This document shows positions 55,919 through 64,000 of a DNA stretch of 64,000 nucleotides, piece after piece. Under the pieces are notes generated by a model. The model did no database searches. It was not told the DNA's origin and saw only the letters and a list, made by a program, of their open reading frames with translations. Made by a program: the position numbers and the translations under genes. The DNA is from Streptomyces sp. Y2F8-2. Its GTDB lineage: Bacteria > Actinomycetota > Actinomycetes > Streptomycetales > Streptomycetaceae. The DNA lies in assembly GCF_014905555.1 (NCBI RefSeq), contig NZ_BNGS01000012.1, forward strand, positions 62,001-126,000. The letters are read 5' to 3'. Numbering within the stretch: position 1 is the first letter of the stretch; every line of letters begins with the position of its first letter.

Positions 55919-57330
55919 GTCACCGGCGCGGCCAGCCGGGTCGGTGGCATGAACTCGCGGACGTAGATGCGGTGCCAGCAGGCCCCCGTCTCCCGCAGTT
56001 CACGCCACGTCGTGTACCGGTAGTGGAAGAGGCGCGCCCGGATGTAGCGCGGCGGCTCGTCCGGGGGGAAGGGGGAGCGGCGCAGGAGCTTCAGGGTGTC
56101 GCGATCGTTCTCCAGGAGACGTTCCACCAGGCCGCCGAACCAGGACCCCGCGTACGCGGGGGACAGCGCCGCGAACCACATCAGCCAGTCGAGCCGCAGG
56201 TGGTACGGGGCGAACTGGCGCGGCCAGTGCCGTGGATCGCCCGGTTTGCCCTTGAACTCGTACTCCCGCCACTCGGAGTCCTCCCGCGGCACGTCGTCCG
56301 CCGTGCCCTCCACCACCACCTCGTACCGGATCCGGCTGACGCTGCCGAACGCGCCGTAGGTGTTGACCAGGTGCAGCGGGTCGAAGGAGCGGTTCATGAT
56401 CTGGCCGCGGGAGATCATGTTGCGTACCGGCTGGTAGCTGAGGGCGAGCAGGCCCGCGCCGACCGCCAGGACCAGGACCTCGTACCACAGGGGAGCAGCG
56501 GAGACCTTCGGGGCAGTGGTGGGGAACAGGACCGCCGACAGGCCCAGTACGATCGTGATCCAGTTCAGCCAGGAGAAGTTGCCCGAGAGGACCAGCCACA
56601 GCTGCGTCACGATCATCAGGGACGCGGCGGCCGTCGCGACCGGCTGCGGGGTGAACAGCAGGACCGGGACGACCAGTTGGGTGACGTGGTTGGCCGCCAC
56701 CTCCACCCGGTGCAGCGGCTTCGGCAGATGGTGGAAGAACCAGCTCAGCGGGCCCGGCATCGGCTGCGTCTCGTGGTGGTAGTCCAGGCAGGTCAGCTTC
56801 CGCCAGCAGGCGTCCCCGCGCATCTTGATCAGCCCGGCGCCGAACTCCAGGCGGAACAGGATCCAGCGCAACAGGAACAGCACCACGATCGGCGGCGCCA
56901 CCTCGTCGTTGCCCAGGAACACCGCCAGGAAGCCGACCTCCAGCAGCAGCGACTCCCAGCCGAAGGAGTACCAGGTCTGGCCGACGTTGACGATCGACAG
57001 GTACAGCAGCCACGGGATCAGCCACAGCACCATCCCCGCCCACAACGGCACCAGCGAGTCGGCCCCCGCGACCAGCGCCGCCGACACCGCGCACCCCGCC
57101 CACGACCAGGCGGCGAAGAAGCGGTCCGAGTAGTGGAAGTGGAAGACGCTGGGCGCCAGTCTGAACGGCACCCGGGCGACGTACCGCGGCACCGGCAGCA
57201 TGCCGCGCTCCCCGATCAGCGCCCGGAACTGCAGCGCGGCGGTCAGGAAGGCGACGAGGTACACCACCGCCAGGGCCCGCTGGAAGACCAGTCGGCTCAG
57301 CCAGTACTCCGGTGCGACGAACCAGTCCAC
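55906..57330 (-). CDS. lipase maturation factor family membrane protein
   Basis: A 474-residue polytopic membrane protein of the LMF1-type. Motifs: IVNVGQTWYSFGWESLLLE and FRLEFGAGLIKMRGD, then CWRKLTCLDYHHETQPMPGP, and DPRHWPRQFAPYHLRLDWLM near the C terminus. In mammals LMF1 helps lipases fold in the ER; the bacterial role is unknown. About seven to nine helices with a C-terminal soluble segment. GTG 57330 has GGAGAGGAG. Convergent with the lactonase gene, sharing 13 nt. Confidence 0.88.
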   Translation of the reverse strand: MDWFVAPEYWLSRLVFQRALAVVYLVAFLTAALQFRALIGERGMLPVPRYVARVPFRLAPSVFHFHYSDRFFAAWSWAGCAVSAALVAGADSLVPLWAGMVLWLIPWLLYLSIVNVGQTWYSFGWESLLLEVGFLAVFLGNDEVAPPIVVLFLLRWILFRLEFGAGLIKMRGDACWRKLTCLDYHHETQPMPGPLSWFFHHLPKPLHRVEVAANHVTQLVVPVLLFTPQPVATAAASLMIVTQLWLVLSGNFSWLNWITIVLGLSAVLFPTTAPKVSAAPLWYEVLVLAVGAGLLALSYQPVRNMISRGQIMNRSFDPLHLVNTYGAFGSVSRIRYEVVVEGTADDVPREDSEWREYEFKGKPGDPRHWPRQFAPYHLRLDWLMWFAALSPAYAGSWFGGLVERLLENDRDTLKLLRRSPFPPDEPPRYIRARLFHYRYTTWRELRETGACWHRIYVREFMPPTRLAAPVTQRR

Positions 57331-57460
57331 GGCAACCGCTCCTCTCCCTCCAGTGTGACCCGGTACCCCCGGCCGAACCGGTCAGCCCGTCACTCCGTGT
57401 ACACCTCGGCTCGGCCTGCGTAACCCGACGACGGCGGCCCGGCCCACACGGCCGCACCGG

Positions 57461-57535
57461 ACCGCCGGCCCGGGGACCGCCGGCCCGGGGACCGCCGGGC
57501 CGGGGACCGCCGGGCCGGGGACCGCCGGGCCGGGG
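57461..57535. repeat. five 15-bp tandem repeats upstream of the PP2C gene
   Basis: Unit ACCGCCGGCCCGGGG, two identical copies, then three with ACCGCCGGGCCGGGG. All five are in register over 75 nt. It sits in the 265-nt divergent gap between the LMF gene and the SpoIIE-type gene and may affect promoter spacing. Confidence 0.9.
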
Positions 57536-57595
57536 CCCTGGGCGACCTGGTCGGCAGAAGTCGAAGAATCCGGCAATCCCTGGCATGGTGGCCCC

Positions 57596-59668
57596 ATGGT
57601 TGATCGGGGAGGGAGCACTCTGCCACTCCCGGAGGACTGGCCCGCCCACCCGGATCCGATCCTGGTGCTCAACCTCATGGGCAGCTTCGACTGGGACCTG
57701 GACACCGGGCTGTTCCACATGGACGCCCGGGCCCACGAGATCTTCGACATACGCCCCGAGGACTACGACGGCCGCCCCGAGAGCCTGCGGTCGCGCGTTC
57801 CACCGTCCGAGGGCCGCCGCGTCGACGCCCTGGTGGCCCGGGCCATCAAGGACGGCAGCGAGAACTACGGCACCTACTTCCGCGTCCGCTGCCGCGACGG
57901 CACCCTGCGCTGGACCCACACCCAGGGCTACATCCGGCGCGACGAGACGGGCCGCCCCCGCAGGATCATCGGCATCGTGCGCGACGCCACCCAGGAGCTG
58001 CGCGACGGCCTGGCCCGCAGGGAACAGCTGGCCCAGGACGAGGCGCTGCGCCGGCAGACGAGCATCGTCGAGTCCACCACCGCCGCGCTCGCCCACGCCC
58101 GCACCGTCCAGGACGTCATCGACGTCCTCAAGGACAGCCACGGCCTCACCCACCTGGGTGCGGCCAGCCTCGTCATGGGCCTGGTGGAGGCGGGCCGCAT
58201 CCGGATCGTCGCCGAGGGCCCCGAGGGCAGCTCGGTGCCCGGCACCCGGGTCACGCGCGTCGACGATGCCTATCCGATGAGCGAGGTGGTACGGACCCTC
58301 CGCCCGCGGTTCATCGAGTCGCCGGAGGAGTTCGCCGAGCGCTACCCCGTCCTGTGGCCGCACCTGACGGACCTGCGCATCACCTCCGCCGCCTATCTGC
58401 CGCTCGTCGCGCAGGCCCGCCCCATCGGCGCCATGGGCCTGCTCTACGACGACCGGCGCGGCTTCACCCCCGACGACCGCAACGTCCTCGTCGCGCTCGG
58501 CAGCTGCATCGCGCAGAGCCTGCAACGCGCCATGCTCTACGAACAGGAGAAGGACCTCGCCCAGGGCCTCCAGCAGGCGATGCTGCCGCGCTCCATCCCC
58601 AGCGTGCCCGGCGCCGACGTCGCCGTCCGCTACCGCTCGGCGGCCCTCGGCCGGGACATCGGCGGCGACTGGTACGACCTGATCCCGTTGCCCGGGGACC
58701 GGGCCGGCGCCGTCATCGGTGACGTACAGGGCCACGACACCCACGCGGCCGCCGTCATGGGTCAGCTGCGCATCGTCCTGCGCGCCTACGCCGCCGAGGG
58801 CCACCCGCCCGCCACCGTGATGGCCCGTGCCTCCGTGTTCCTCAAGGAACTCGACACCGAACGCTTCGCGACCTGCCTGTACGCCGAGGCCGACCTGGCC
58901 ACCGGAGTGGTGCAGCTGGTCCGCGCCGGCCATATCGACCCGCTGCTCAGGCTGTCCGAGGGCACCTGCCGGCGGTTGCCCGTCGAGGGCGGTCTGCCGC
59001 TCGGGCTGTCCGCCGAGTTCGACCGCCTGGAGTACCCGGTCACCACGGTGGAGCTGGACCCCGGCCAGACCCTGGTGCTGTGCACCGACGGCCTGATCGA
59101 AGAGCCGGGCGCCGACCTCGACGAGGGCGTGCACACCCTTCAGGAGCTGGTCTGCGCCGGCCCGGACGATGTGTGCGACCTCGCCGACCGGCTCATCGAC
59201 GTGGCCGAGGAGCGGGGCGGCGACGACGACGTGGCCCTGCTGCTCCTGCGGCGCCGGGGGCTCACCCAGCGGTCCGGCGACCGCCTCCGCCGGCACGTCC
59301 CGCCCGGTGACCCGGAAGCCCTCACCGCCGCCCGGCACATGATCCGCGCCGCCGTCCGCGCATGGGGTGCCGGCGAGCGCTCCGACGAGATCGAACTGGT
59401 CGCCGACGAGCTGATCACCAACGTCCTCGTGCACACCGAAGGCACCGCCGTCGTCACCCTGCGGGTCCTCACCGGCCACGCCCGCCGCTTCCGCGTCGAG
59501 GTCGAGGACGCCTCCAGCGCCCTGCCCCGCCGCCGCGACGCGGGCGAGTCGGAGGTCTCCGGCCGGGGCCTGCTGCTCGTCGACCGGCTCGCCGACATGT
59601 GGGGCGTGGAGGCCCGCGGCGGCGGCAAGGTCGTCTGGGGCGAGTTCACGGTCCAGGAACGCGGCTGA
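57596..59668 (+). CDS. PAS-GAF-SpoIIE phosphatase-HATPase signalling protein
   Basis: A 690-residue fusion: PAS (about 25-135, SFDWDLDTGLFHMD), GAF (about 165-320), PP2C/SpoIIE phosphatase (about 345-545, metal Asp in GDWYDLIPL, DVQGHD and GGDDDVALLL), and an RsbW-like anti-sigma ATPase domain (about 565-690; DELITNVLVHTEG and VSGRGLLLVDRLAD). Such proteins dephosphorylate anti-sigma-antagonists and rephosphorylate them with the kinase domain, controlling stress sigma factors. No partner STAS gene adjacent. The start ATG 57596 follows no clear ribosome-binding site. Confidence 0.93.
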   Translation: MVDRGGSTLPLPEDWPAHPDPILVLNLMGSFDWDLDTGLFHMDARAHEIFDIRPEDYDGRPESLRSRVPPSEGRRVDALVARAIKDGSENYGTYFRVRCRDGTLRWTHTQGYIRRDETGRPRRIIGIVRDATQELRDGLARREQLAQDEALRRQTSIVESTTAALAHARTVQDVIDVLKDSHGLTHLGAASLVMGLVEAGRIRIVAEGPEGSSVPGTRVTRVDDAYPMSEVVRTLRPRFIESPEEFAERYPVLWPHLTDLRITSAAYLPLVAQARPIGAMGLLYDDRRGFTPDDRNVLVALGSCIAQSLQRAMLYEQEKDLAQGLQQAMLPRSIPSVPGADVAVRYRSAALGRDIGGDWYDLIPLPGDRAGAVIGDVQGHDTHAAAVMGQLRIVLRAYAAEGHPPATVMARASVFLKELDTERFATCLYAEADLATGVVQLVRAGHIDPLLRLSEGTCRRLPVEGGLPLGLSAEFDRLEYPVTTVELDPGQTLVLCTDGLIEEPGADLDEGVHTLQELVCAGPDDVCDLADRLIDVAEERGGDDDVALLLLRRRGLTQRSGDRLRRHVPPGDPEALTAARHMIRAAVRAWGAGERSDEIELVADELITNVLVHTEGTAVVTLRVLTGHARRFRVEVEDASSALPRRRDAGESEVSGRGLLLVDRLADMWGVEARGGGKVVWGEFTVQERG

Positions 59669-59715
59669 CGGGCGCGACGGGTGGCGACGTCGGTGGCGGG
59701 TGGCACCCTGGACAC

Positions 59716-60576
59716 ATGCCGGAACTGCCCGAGGTCGAAGCACTCAGGGACTTCCTCGCCGACCGTCTCGTCGGCCACGAGGTGGTCCGGGTGCTGCCCG
59801 TCGCGATCAGCGTCCTGAAGACGTACGACCCACCGGTCACCGCCCTCGAGGGCCGCGAGGTCACCGCCGTAGCCCGGTACGGCAAGTTCCTGGACCTGGA
59901 CGCCGGCGGACTGCACTTCGTGACACACCTGGCCCGGGCCGGCTGGCTCCAGTGGAAGGACCGCCTGCCCGACGGCGTGCCCCGCCCCGGCAAGGGCCCG
60001 CTCGCGCTGCGGGTCGCGCTGGAGACCGGGGAGGGCTTCGACCTGACGGAGGCGGGCACCCAGAAGCGGCTGGCGGTGTACGTCGTCGGCGATCCGCTCC
60101 AGGTGCCGGGCATCGCCCGCCTGGGTCCGGACCCGCTGGCCGACGGCTTCGGCGAGCAGCGCCTCGCCGAGCTCCTCGCGGGGGAGCGGCGTCAGATCAA
60201 GGGCGCGCTGCGCGACCAGAGCCTGATCGCGGGCATCGGCAACGCCTACAGCGACGAGATCCTGCACGCCGCCCGGATGTCCCCGTTCAAGCTGGCCTCG
60301 TCGCTGTCGCCGGAGGATGTGCACCGCCTGTACGACGCACTGCGCACGACGCTGACCGAGGCGGTCGAGCGTTCGCGCGGCGTGGCCGCCGGACGTCTGA
60401 AGACGGAGAAGAAGACCGGACTCCGGGTCCACGGCCGCACCGGCGAGCCCTGTCCGGTCTGCGGCGACACCATCCGTGAGGTCTCCTTCAGCGACTCCTC
60501 GCTGCAGTACTGCCCGACCTGCCAGACGGGCGGCAAGCCACTGGCGGACCGCAGACTGTCCCGGCTGCTCAAGTAG
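59716..60576 (+). CDS. Fpg/Nei-family DNA glycosylase
   Basis: A 286-residue bifunctional DNA glycosylase/AP lyase that removes oxidised bases. Catalytic N terminus MPELPEVEAL (Pro2, Glu3), H2TH motif QSLIAGIGNAYSDEILHAAR, C-terminal zinc finger CPVCGD and CPTCQT. The subfamily (Fpg versus Nei/Nei2) cannot be told with certainty; the SLIAGIGN context is shared by both. It lies 47 nt after the phosphatase gene on the same strand. Confidence 0.92.
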   Translation: MPELPEVEALRDFLADRLVGHEVVRVLPVAISVLKTYDPPVTALEGREVTAVARYGKFLDLDAGGLHFVTHLARAGWLQWKDRLPDGVPRPGKGPLALRVALETGEGFDLTEAGTQKRLAVYVVGDPLQVPGIARLGPDPLADGFGEQRLAELLAGERRQIKGALRDQSLIAGIGNAYSDEILHAARMSPFKLASSLSPEDVHRLYDALRTTLTEAVERSRGVAAGRLKTEKKTGLRVHGRTGEPCPVCGDTIREVSFSDSSLQYCPTCQTGGKPLADRRLSRLLK

Positions 60577-60618
60577 GCAGACTCTCCCGGCTGCTCGAGC
60601 AGAGGGGGGCGGCGCCCG

Positions 60619-61278
60619 TCAGGGGGCCTTCAGCGTGACCAGGCGCTGTCCGTCCCTGGTGCGCACATCGAAGTGGTCGATCTGGTCCGACCGCATCCCC
60701 GTGCCGCCCTGGAGCGTGGTCGGCTCACCGTCCTCCGCGGGATCCATCCAGCTCGCCACCGTCTGCTCCGAACCGTCCTTGCCGACCGCGACGAGCCGGC
60801 AGGGATGCGGCCCCGACCGGTCCTTGACCGTCACGTCGATCTGGCTGCCCCAGACCTCGTCGTGCGCGGTGATCCGCGCCCATACGCCCGTGTCCGGGTC
60901 GGTCGCGGTCATGGCCGTCGCGGTGGTGGACGTCGAGCCGTGCCCGGCGACCAGCGCCGTCGTCGGCCCTCCGACCGCGAACACCACGGCCGCCGCGACC
61001 GCGTACAGCCACCGCCTGCGCCCGCTGCGGTGCTTGGTCGCCACCTCGTCGAGCAGCCGCTCAAGCAGCCGGGGCCCGGGCGCCGCGAAGGGGTGCACGG
61101 ACCGCGGGGTCGCCCTCCGGTAGAGCATCAACTGACGCGCGGCGGGGCGGAACTCCGTCACGTGCGCCGCGCACGTCGGGCACTCCATGAGGTGGTCCTC
61201 GAAGCGGAAGGCTTCCGCCTCGTCCAGCACGCCCAGCGCGTAGGCGCCGACGTCGCGGTGGCGTTCCAGGGACCTCAT
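60619..61278 (-). CDS. zinc anti-sigma factor for the adjacent ECF sigma factor
   Basis: A 219-residue membrane anti-sigma factor. N-terminal zf-HC2 motif EDHLMECPTCAAH (HxxxCxxC) binds sigma and zinc; the single transmembrane helix is WLYAVAAAVVFAVGGPTTAL, and the C terminus is an extracytoplasmic domain of about 110 residues. ATG 61278. It is the third gene of a leftward sigma-factor operon and likely holds the ECF factor at the membrane until a signal acts. Confidence 0.9.
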   Translation of the reverse strand: MRSLERHRDVGAYALGVLDEAEAFRFEDHLMECPTCAAHVTEFRPAARQLMLYRRATPRSVHPFAAPGPRLLERLLDEVATKHRSGRRRWLYAVAAAVVFAVGGPTTALVAGHGSTSTTATAMTATDPDTGVWARITAHDEVWGSQIDVTVKDRSGPHPCRLVAVGKDGSEQTVASWMDPAEDGEPTTLQGGTGMRSDQIDHFDVRTRDGQRLVTLKAP

Positions 61279-61436
61279 ACCAAATCCTCAGGCCGGGGGG
61301 CGGGGTGGGGGTGGTGCTGCTGTTGCCCACCGGTACGGACCAGGCGGCCGAATCACTCAAGGCCGTTACCGAATCGCGGCCAAGAAAGGCATTCGGAGCC
61401 GCCGGGCCGGCGGATTGGTCGTCCCGGAAAACTTCT

Positions 61437-61952
61437 TCAGAAGAGATGGATGGCGAGATGTCCCAGGGGGAGTCCCAGCTGCCAGGCCGGCGTCCACACC
61501 TTGGGGCCGTCGTCCTCGCCGACCACCGGGCCGCCGCCGGGCACCGCGTCCAGATCGGGGGCGAGCAGCTCGGTCTCCTCCAGCCAGCGCCAGGCCGCCG
61601 TGGCCAGCTCCAGGTCCGGCGCCGGGCCGCCCGACCGGGCCGCTTCCGCGGACAGCTCCGCCATCCGCTCGCACACCCAGTCCTGCCAGGGCTGGTCGTA
61701 CGCCGTCAGCGAGAGCCAGGTCTCCAGTTGCGAGACGACGCGGATGCGGGAGAGCTCGCCACCCGTGTCGGACAGGAAGATCGTCAACGCCAGCGCGTCG
61801 CGCCCGGCGCGGAACTCGAAGGACGTCGGCGGCATCAGGTCGCCGGTCCGCAGCAGCTCGTCCGCGATGTACTCGGCGTACAGCCATGCCATGGGAACGG
61901 TCAGTTCACCGCCGTCGGTGCCGTCCGTGCTCTCGTGGCCTCTGTGCAACAT
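61437..61952 (-). CDS. hypothetical protein between ECF sigma and anti-sigma genes
   Basis: A 171-residue soluble protein rich in Trp and Glu: MAWLYAEYIADELLRTGDLM, FRAGRDALALTIFLSDTGG, TAYDQPWQDWVCERMAELS and a C-terminal AAWRWLEETELLAPDLD. No signal or membrane helix and no family recognised. ATG 61952 has GCAGGAAGGG directly upstream and is chosen over the longer frame from 62153, which overlaps the sigma-factor gene. It is probably co-transcribed with the ECF pair and may be part of its response. Confidence 0.65.
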   Translation of the reverse strand: MLHRGHESTDGTDGGELTVPMAWLYAEYIADELLRTGDLMPPTSFEFRAGRDALALTIFLSDTGGELSRIRVVSQLETWLSLTAYDQPWQDWVCERMAELSAEAARSGGPAPDLELATAAWRWLEETELLAPDLDAVPGGGPVVGEDDGPKVWTPAWQLGLPLGHLAIHLF

Positions 61953-62088
61953 CCCTTCCTGCCTTCCTCCGGTGCGTGCGCGTCGCCCGAGACTCGGGCC
62001 CCAGTCCGCAACACGGATGAGGCAAGCCCATTGCTCAACCATGGTCCGCAGCAAGGCGCTTTGCGAAGGCTTGACTCTGGCTTCGGTT

Positions 62089-62637
62089 TCACCGCAGGTC
62101 CGCCGCGTATCCCGGAAGGACCCGGCGCAGGGCGCGCAGGGCGTAGTACGCACGGGACTTCACAGTACCGGGCGGAATCCCCAGGGTTCGGGCGGCCTCC
62201 GCCACACTCGCCCCGTGGAAGTACACCTGCACCAGGACTTCCCTGTGCTCGGGAGTGAGTGTCTTCACAGCCCGCCGTACGTCGAGCGTCGCGGCGGCCC
62301 GTTCGGCGTGGTCGGCCATCACGCGGGCGTTCTCCGGGACGGCGTCCCCGACCTCGGCGGGACGGGCCTGACGCGCCCGCTTGGCGTCGATGGCGAGCCG
62401 CCGGCCGACGGTGAGCAGCCAGGGGCGCACGGAGTCGAAATCGGGCGCGCGCAGCGCTTCGGGGTGTTGCCAGGCGCGTACGAACGTCTCCTGCAACAGG
62501 TCCTCGGCGCGCTGACGGTCACCGTCCGAGAGCCTGAGCAGCAGCGCGAAGAGGGGACGGCCGTGCTCGCGCTGCAACTCGGCCAGCTCGTGCTCGGCGG
62601 TCGTCCCGGTGGTGGGGGTGGTGCTTCCGGCCGTCAT
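62089..62637 (-). CDS. ECF-type RNA polymerase sigma factor
   Basis: A 182-residue group IV sigma factor. Region 2 shows ALLLRLSDGDRQRAEDLLQE with TFVRAWQHPE, then RPWLLTVGRRLAIDAKRARQ; region 4 has LTPEHREVLVQVYFHGASVA and GIPPGTVKSRAYYALRALRR, the promoter -35 binding helix. The gene heads the operon with the hypothetical protein and the zinc anti-sigma gene. The related arrangement suggests an envelope or oxidative stress signal. Confidence 0.93.
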   Translation of the reverse strand: MTAGSTTPTTGTTAEHELAELQREHGRPLFALLLRLSDGDRQRAEDLLQETFVRAWQHPEALRAPDFDSVRPWLLTVGRRLAIDAKRARQARPAEVGDAVPENARVMADHAERAAATLDVRRAVKTLTPEHREVLVQVYFHGASVAEAARTLGIPPGTVKSRAYYALRALRRVLPGYAADLR

Positions 62638-62797
62638 GGGCGTATGGCAACCCGCCTTCGCCCGCCGGGACAGGGCCGGGACGGCGCGGTGCGGTGGGCG
62701 GTCGCTGTTCGTCGGTGAACGGTGCGGTGAGCGGTCGACCGGAGAGGCGCGCCGGGCTTCCGGGTGTCGGGCCAGGGGGTCGGATCAGGGGGTCTGA

Positions 62798-64000
62798 TCA
62801 GGGGGTCGGCGGGGTCTTGGCCAGCTCGGAGCGCCGGTAGGAGTAACCGAAGTACACGATCTGGCCGATCAGGAACCACACGGCGAACCGCACCCATGTC
62901 TCCCACCGCAGGAACGTGATCAGCCAGAGCGAGAAGACCACGCCCACCGCGGGGAGGAACGGCATCCACGGCGTGCGGAAGGTGCGCGGCAGGTCCGGCT
63001 GCCGGTAGCGCAGCACGATCACCGCCGTGCACACCACGACGAACGCCAACAGGATGCCGATGTTGGTCAGTTCGGCCACCTGGGCGATCGGCAGGAACCC
63101 GGCGATGAGGGCCGAGGCGATCCCGACGATCCATGTCACACGGGTCGGGACGTGACGCGTGGGATGTGTCTTGGCGAACCACGAGGGCAGCAGTCCGTCA
63201 CGCGACATGGAGAACCACACCCGGGTGACGCCCAGCATGAACGTGAACATGACGGTGAGGATGCCGATGACGGCCCCGACCGCGATCACGTCCGCGAGCC
63301 CGCTGAGACCGACCGCCTTGAACGCGCTGGAGAAGCCGCTCTCCTTGTCGATGTGCTGGTACTTCTGCATGCCCGTCAGGACCAGGCAGGCCGCCACGTA
63401 CAGCACCATCGAGATCGCCAGCGAGTAGACGATCGCCTTCGGCATGTGGCGCTGCGCGTCCTTGGACTCCTCCGCGGCCGTCGACATGGCGTCGTAGCCG
63501 AAGACCGCGAAGAACACGGTCGCCGCACCCGTGAACGCGCCGCCGACGCCGTAGGGGAAGAACGGGTGGTAGTTGCCGCTGTCGATGTGGAAGACGCCGA
63601 CACCGATCACCAGCAGCACGACGAGGATCTTCAGCGCCACGACGAACGTCTCGAAACGGGCCGCGTTGCGGATGCCGAGGTTCAGCAGGTACGCGATCAG
63701 CAGGCACAGCACGAGCGCGAACAGGTCCACCCGGTGTCCGGCGCCCGTGCCCGGCGCTCCCAGCATCCACGCCGGCAGGTGCGCGCCCATCTCGCCGACG
63801 AGGAAGCCGAAGTAGCCGGAGATGCCGATGGCGACCACCGCCACGATCGCCGTGTACTCCAGCAGCAGGTCCCAGCCGATGAACCAGCCGGCGTACTCGC
63901 CGAGCACCGCGTAGCCGTACGTGTAGGCCGATCCCGCCTTCGGGATGAGCCCGGCGAACTCGGCGTACGACAGGGCGGCGGTCGCGCTCGCCAGGCCCGC
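62798..64000 (-). CDS. APC-family amino-acid permease, N terminus outside window
   Basis: Integral membrane transporter of the amino acid-polyamine-cation superfamily, cationic amino-acid type. The visible 400 residues run to the right edge in frame (start not visible), with motifs AEFAGLIPKAGSAYTYGYAV, FFAVFGYDAMSTAAEESKDA and VTRVWFSMSRDGLLP. About ten helices are visible; a C-terminal pair includes WETWVRFAVWFLIGQIVYFG. Likely import of basic or branched amino acids; substrate not certain. Confidence 0.88.
   Translation of the reverse strand, partial: AGLASATAALSYAEFAGLIPKAGSAYTYGYAVLGEYAGWFIGWDLLLEYTAIVAVVAIGISGYFGFLVGEMGAHLPAWMLGAPGTGAGHRVDLFALVLCLLIAYLLNLGIRNAARFETFVVALKILVVLLVIGVGVFHIDSGNYHPFFPYGVGGAFTGAATVFFAVFGYDAMSTAAEESKDAQRHMPKAIVYSLAISMVLYVAACLVLTGMQKYQHIDKESGFSSAFKAVGLSGLADVIAVGAVIGILTVMFTFMLGVTRVWFSMSRDGLLPSWFAKTHPTRHVPTRVTWIVGIASALIAGFLPIAQVAELTNIGILLAFVVVCTAVIVLRYRQPDLPRTFRTPWMPFLPAVGVVFSLWLITFLRWETWVRFAVWFLIGQIVYFGYSYRRSELAKTPPTP

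Noticed and set aside
57461..57535. CRISPR-like direct repeats
   Set aside because: The 15-bp units are contiguous with no spacers, so it is a plain tandem repeat.
56000..59743. Long minus-strand frame (about 1247 codons) spanning the LMF and SpoIIE-type genes
   Set aside because: Reads across a promoter region and five tandem repeats, and is out of frame with LMF; composition is repeat-like.

Overview
The window is about 72% G+C. Its genes have GC-rich third codon positions, many GTG starts and many stop/start overlaps. It carries actinobacterial families (an Rpf-type lytic protein, ROK and HxlR regulators, GlgM-type glycogen synthase, WS/DGAT, a SpoIIE-type phosphatase fused to an ATPase domain). 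All of this points to a Streptomyces chromosome. No tRNA, rRNA, CRISPR array, intact insertion sequence or prophage was seen. Both edges cut a gene: a CbpM-like regulator on the left and an amino-acid permease on the right.

Region 1 (1-7 kb) is a tightly packed stress operon: CbpM-like protein, ClpB, a TrxC-like thioredoxin, a UBP-type zinc finger, a cNMP-domain/redox-domain/TrxR-like flavoprotein and Hsp20, followed by a small ORF and a DUF2267 protein. From 7 to 18.6 kb there is a relic of a membrane pyrophosphatase, panD overlapping an Asp/Glu-racemase-like gene, a proline-rich protein, gnd, a secreted Rpf-LysM-M23 protein, a DMT transporter, a FhuF-like 2Fe-2S protein, glgA-glgC, and a divergent NmrA/HxlR pair around a palindromic operator.

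Region 2 (19-34.7 kb) holds a secreted GH92 mannosidase, a WS/DGAT, an atypical SDR with a zinc ribbon, small proteins, GNAT, SDR, a FAD/Rieske oxidoreductase, a DksA-like protein, a zinc alcohol dehydrogenase broken by a 1-nt frameshift, a large catalase and a CBS protein.

Region 3 (34.7-56 kb) is the most coherent part. A minus-strand glycan locus encodes a secreted GH27 alpha-galactosidase, two sugar ABC permeases, GH95 alpha-L-fucosidase, CE7 esterase, a binding lipoprotein and GH36 alpha-galactosidase, next to a divergent ROK regulator. Just beyond it, a FadR-type regulator faces a translationally coupled operon that fits non-phosphorylative L-fucose breakdown: fuconate dehydratase, SDR, aldo/keto reductase, mutarotase and lactonase. 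The sugar ABC transporter at the head of that operon is destroyed: the binding-protein gene is frameshifted and fused by a deletion to the tail of a permease gene. The mutarotase gene carries a 45-nt in-frame insertion that looks like a Streptomyces repeat element.

Region 4 (56-64 kb) holds a lipase-maturation-factor-like membrane protein, a PAS/GAF/SpoIIE/ATPase phosphatase, an Fpg/Nei glycosylase, an ECF sigma factor with a zinc anti-sigma factor and an intervening gene, and the amino-acid permease.
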